DNA of 64,000 nt. Origin: Thermohalobaculum xanthum. Lineage in GTDB: Bacteria; Pseudomonadota; Alphaproteobacteria; Rhodobacterales; Rhodobacteraceae. Both the position numbers and the translations under genes were made by a program. Where the stretch lies: the NCBI RefSeq assembly GCF_016623495.1, contig NZ_JAEHHL010000005.1:95676-159675 (forward strand). Direction: 5' to 3'. The notes beneath the pieces were generated by a model. That model was not told where the DNA came from. It ran no database searches and was given only the letters and a program-made list of their open reading frames with translations. Below are positions 62,681-64,000 of this stretch, piece after piece. The number at the start of each line of letters is the position of its first letter. Within the stretch, counting starts at the first letter, position 1.

Positions 62681-63814
62681 TCAGATGCCGATCGCCTTCA
62701 TCGTAAGCGGAAGGTTCGCGCGGCTCACCGGGACAGGGGGCACCTTGAGCTTTGGGTCGAAGAGGCAGGCGCCCTGGTCCTTCTTGCGCTCGAATCCGCG
62801 CACGTAGGAGAGGTTCACCAGGTAGCTGCGATGGGTGCGCAGGAACCCGCCGCCGCTCAGATCCTCGGCCAGCCGGTTGATCGGGAGCGGGCAGAACACC
62901 GCGTCGTCGGCGCGCAGGAGCCGCGTGTAGCGGCCATCGGCCCGGATCGCGATCACGTCGGAGAGCGGCGTGAAGAAGGTGCGGCCGTCGCGCTCGTAGG
63001 GCAGGCGGGTCGGGCGCCGTGCAGCGGGCGCGGGATCGGCCGGTGTGGAACTGGCGGCCGGCGCGGAGGGCGGGGAAGCCTCGCCCGCGGCCTGCCCCGT
63101 GGCGGCCGCAAGCTCGCCCAGCGTCGCCGTCGTCAGCAGGAAGGCGCCGCAGATCAGGAAGGCCGCGAACACCACCAGCATGGCCAGCATGTGGTTGGAG
63201 ACGAGCGGCGCCGAGACACTCAGGTCCTCGATCGCGACGAAGCCGGTCCAGGCCATCGCCGAGAAATGCATCGCCAGGATCGCGAGCGCGTAGATCACCG
63301 CGCCGATGGCGATGCCCCTGAGCGTTCGCTCGCCATAGGCGATCTTGAGCGCGCCGAAGCTGATCAGCACGGCAAGCGTGGTCGAGACCAGGTAGCCGGT
63401 GGCGCCGAAGACCGGCGCGCAGCCCCTGAGCCCATACATGCCGGAATAATGCATCGCGACGACGCCGAGGCCCATGATTGCGCCCGCGAGCGCGATGCGC
63501 CGGTCCGAGCGGGACCCGAAATGCAGGAGCAGGAGCGCCGCCCCGGCCATCAGGATCGCGATCAGCGCCGAGGCCAGCGTGAGCACCGGGTCGTAGAACA
63601 CCTCGACCGGCAGGTCGAGCGCCAGCATTGCCACGAAATGGGTGGACCACACGCCGCCGCCCAGCACGATCGCGGCCCTGACGATCATCGGCTTGCGCCG
63701 CGCCGCCGGAAGGCGCGAGAGGCCGTTCGTCAGGCTCAGGCCGGTGAAGGCGGCCATCAGCGCGATCAGCGCCGCCGCGCCGACAAGCAGTGGGCTGTAG
63801 CTGACGACCAGCAT
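62681..63814 (-). CDS. coxC: CoxC-like MHYT sensor with LytTR DNA-binding domain
   Basis: A 377-residue membrane regulator. The N-terminal half has seven helices with MHYT-type motifs (WSTHFVAMLAL, VAMHYSGMYGLRG, LAMHFSAMAW), proposed to bind a metal that senses diatomic gases. After a Pro/Ala-rich linker (about residues 235-265), a LytTR domain follows (RTFFTPLSDVIAIRADGRYTRLL, GGGFLRTHRSYLVNLSYVRGF). This architecture is that of CoxC and CoxH, placed upstream of coxM as in other CO oxidisers. It probably controls the cox operon in response to CO; that is inference. Confidence 0.92.
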   Translation of the reverse strand: MLVVSYSPLLVGAAALIALMAAFTGLSLTNGLSRLPAARRKPMIVRAAIVLGGGVWSTHFVAMLALDLPVEVFYDPVLTLASALIAILMAGAALLLLHFGSRSDRRIALAGAIMGLGVVAMHYSGMYGLRGCAPVFGATGYLVSTTLAVLISFGALKIAYGERTLRGIAIGAVIYALAILAMHFSAMAWTGFVAIEDLSVSAPLVSNHMLAMLVVFAAFLICGAFLLTTATLGELAAATGQAAGEASPPSAPAASSTPADPAPAARRPTRLPYERDGRTFFTPLSDVIAIRADGRYTRLLRADDAVFCPLPINRLAEDLSGGGFLRTHRSYLVNLSYVRGFERKKDQGACLFDPKLKVPPVPVSRANLPLTMKAIGI

Positions 63815-64000
63815 CCCGTCATCGCCCCGATCGCAGGCGCCACATCATCGAGAGGACCGGCCTCGCATGGATTTCGGCACTGGCATGGCGCCGACTATAC
63901 AAGGGCCATGGCGGTCGCGCCATGGTCTCGGCCGTGGCACTGGCGCGTCCCTCGGACCTCCCCGGCGAGTTCCGCCGGGGCCGTTGTTGCCGGTATTGTG
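63815..64000. other. Region upstream of coxC with two perfect inverted repeats
   Basis: No gene is apparent. CCATGGCG-GTCG-CGCCATGG (63906-63925) is a perfect 8-bp inverted repeat about 92 bases before the coxC start. A second perfect 8-bp stem (63960-63967 with 63973-63980, loop AGTTC) looks like the terminator of a gene lying beyond the right edge. No convincing promoter hexamers were found. Confidence 0.45.

Overview
The window is GC-rich DNA from a bacterium that looks like an alphaproteobacterium of the Rhodobacteraceae/Roseobacter type. The evidence is the gene order of the nir, nor and nos operons (nirSECF-DL-GHJN, norCBQDEF, nosRZDFYLX), a fused nirDL, the pairing of nirI with nirS, TRAP and Dpp-type transporters, and a coxMSL-DEF carbon monoxide dehydrogenase locus. 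I see no rRNA, tRNA, CRISPR array, insertion sequence or phage gene. Genes are packed tightly, with many ATGA or GTGA overlaps.

Left third (1-24 kb): nitrogen and amino-acid metabolism. A minus-strand operon runs N-formylglutamate amidohydrolase, TRAP dctQ-dctM-dctP and a glutamine-synthetase-family ligase (cut by the window edge), with a divergent RpiR regulator. Next is a complete glycine cleavage operon (gcvT-gcvH-gcvP) behind a tandem glycine riboswitch and ending in a strong hairpin. An RND efflux pair and a PHP-domain phosphoesterase follow. A minus-strand GntR-controlled operon then encodes a Dpp/Gsi-like peptide ABC transporter (DF-A-BC) and a gamma-glutamyltransferase-family hydrolase.

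Centre (24-56 kb): a denitrification island from nitrite to N2. It opens with a Crp/Fnr (Dnr-like) regulator coupled to a DUF4202 gene. On the minus strand lie nor (NO reductase), two c-type cytochromes, nos (N2O reductase), nnrS and nirI. On the plus strand lie nirS (cytochrome cd1 nitrite reductase) and the heme d1 genes, followed by a CbiX-like chelatase, a small membrane protein and a P1B-type metal ATPase. Three FNR/Dnr-type boxes with identical half-sites (TTGAC-N4-GTTAA) stand before norC, before nosR and midway between the divergent nirI and nirS. One Dnr-like factor probably switches on the whole pathway. nosX (apbE, the flavin transferase expected to load FMN on NosR and NirI) carries a frameshift in a GC-dinucleotide run.

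Right end (56-64 kb): a minus-strand form I aerobic CO dehydrogenase locus, coxC-coxM-coxS-coxL-(small ORF)-coxD-coxE-coxF. CoxL has the form I signature AYRCSFR. No nitrate reductase or molybdopterin biosynthesis gene is visible. The layout suggests a lithoheterotroph that can draw electrons from CO and use nitrite, NO and N2O as acceptors; that coupling is inference.
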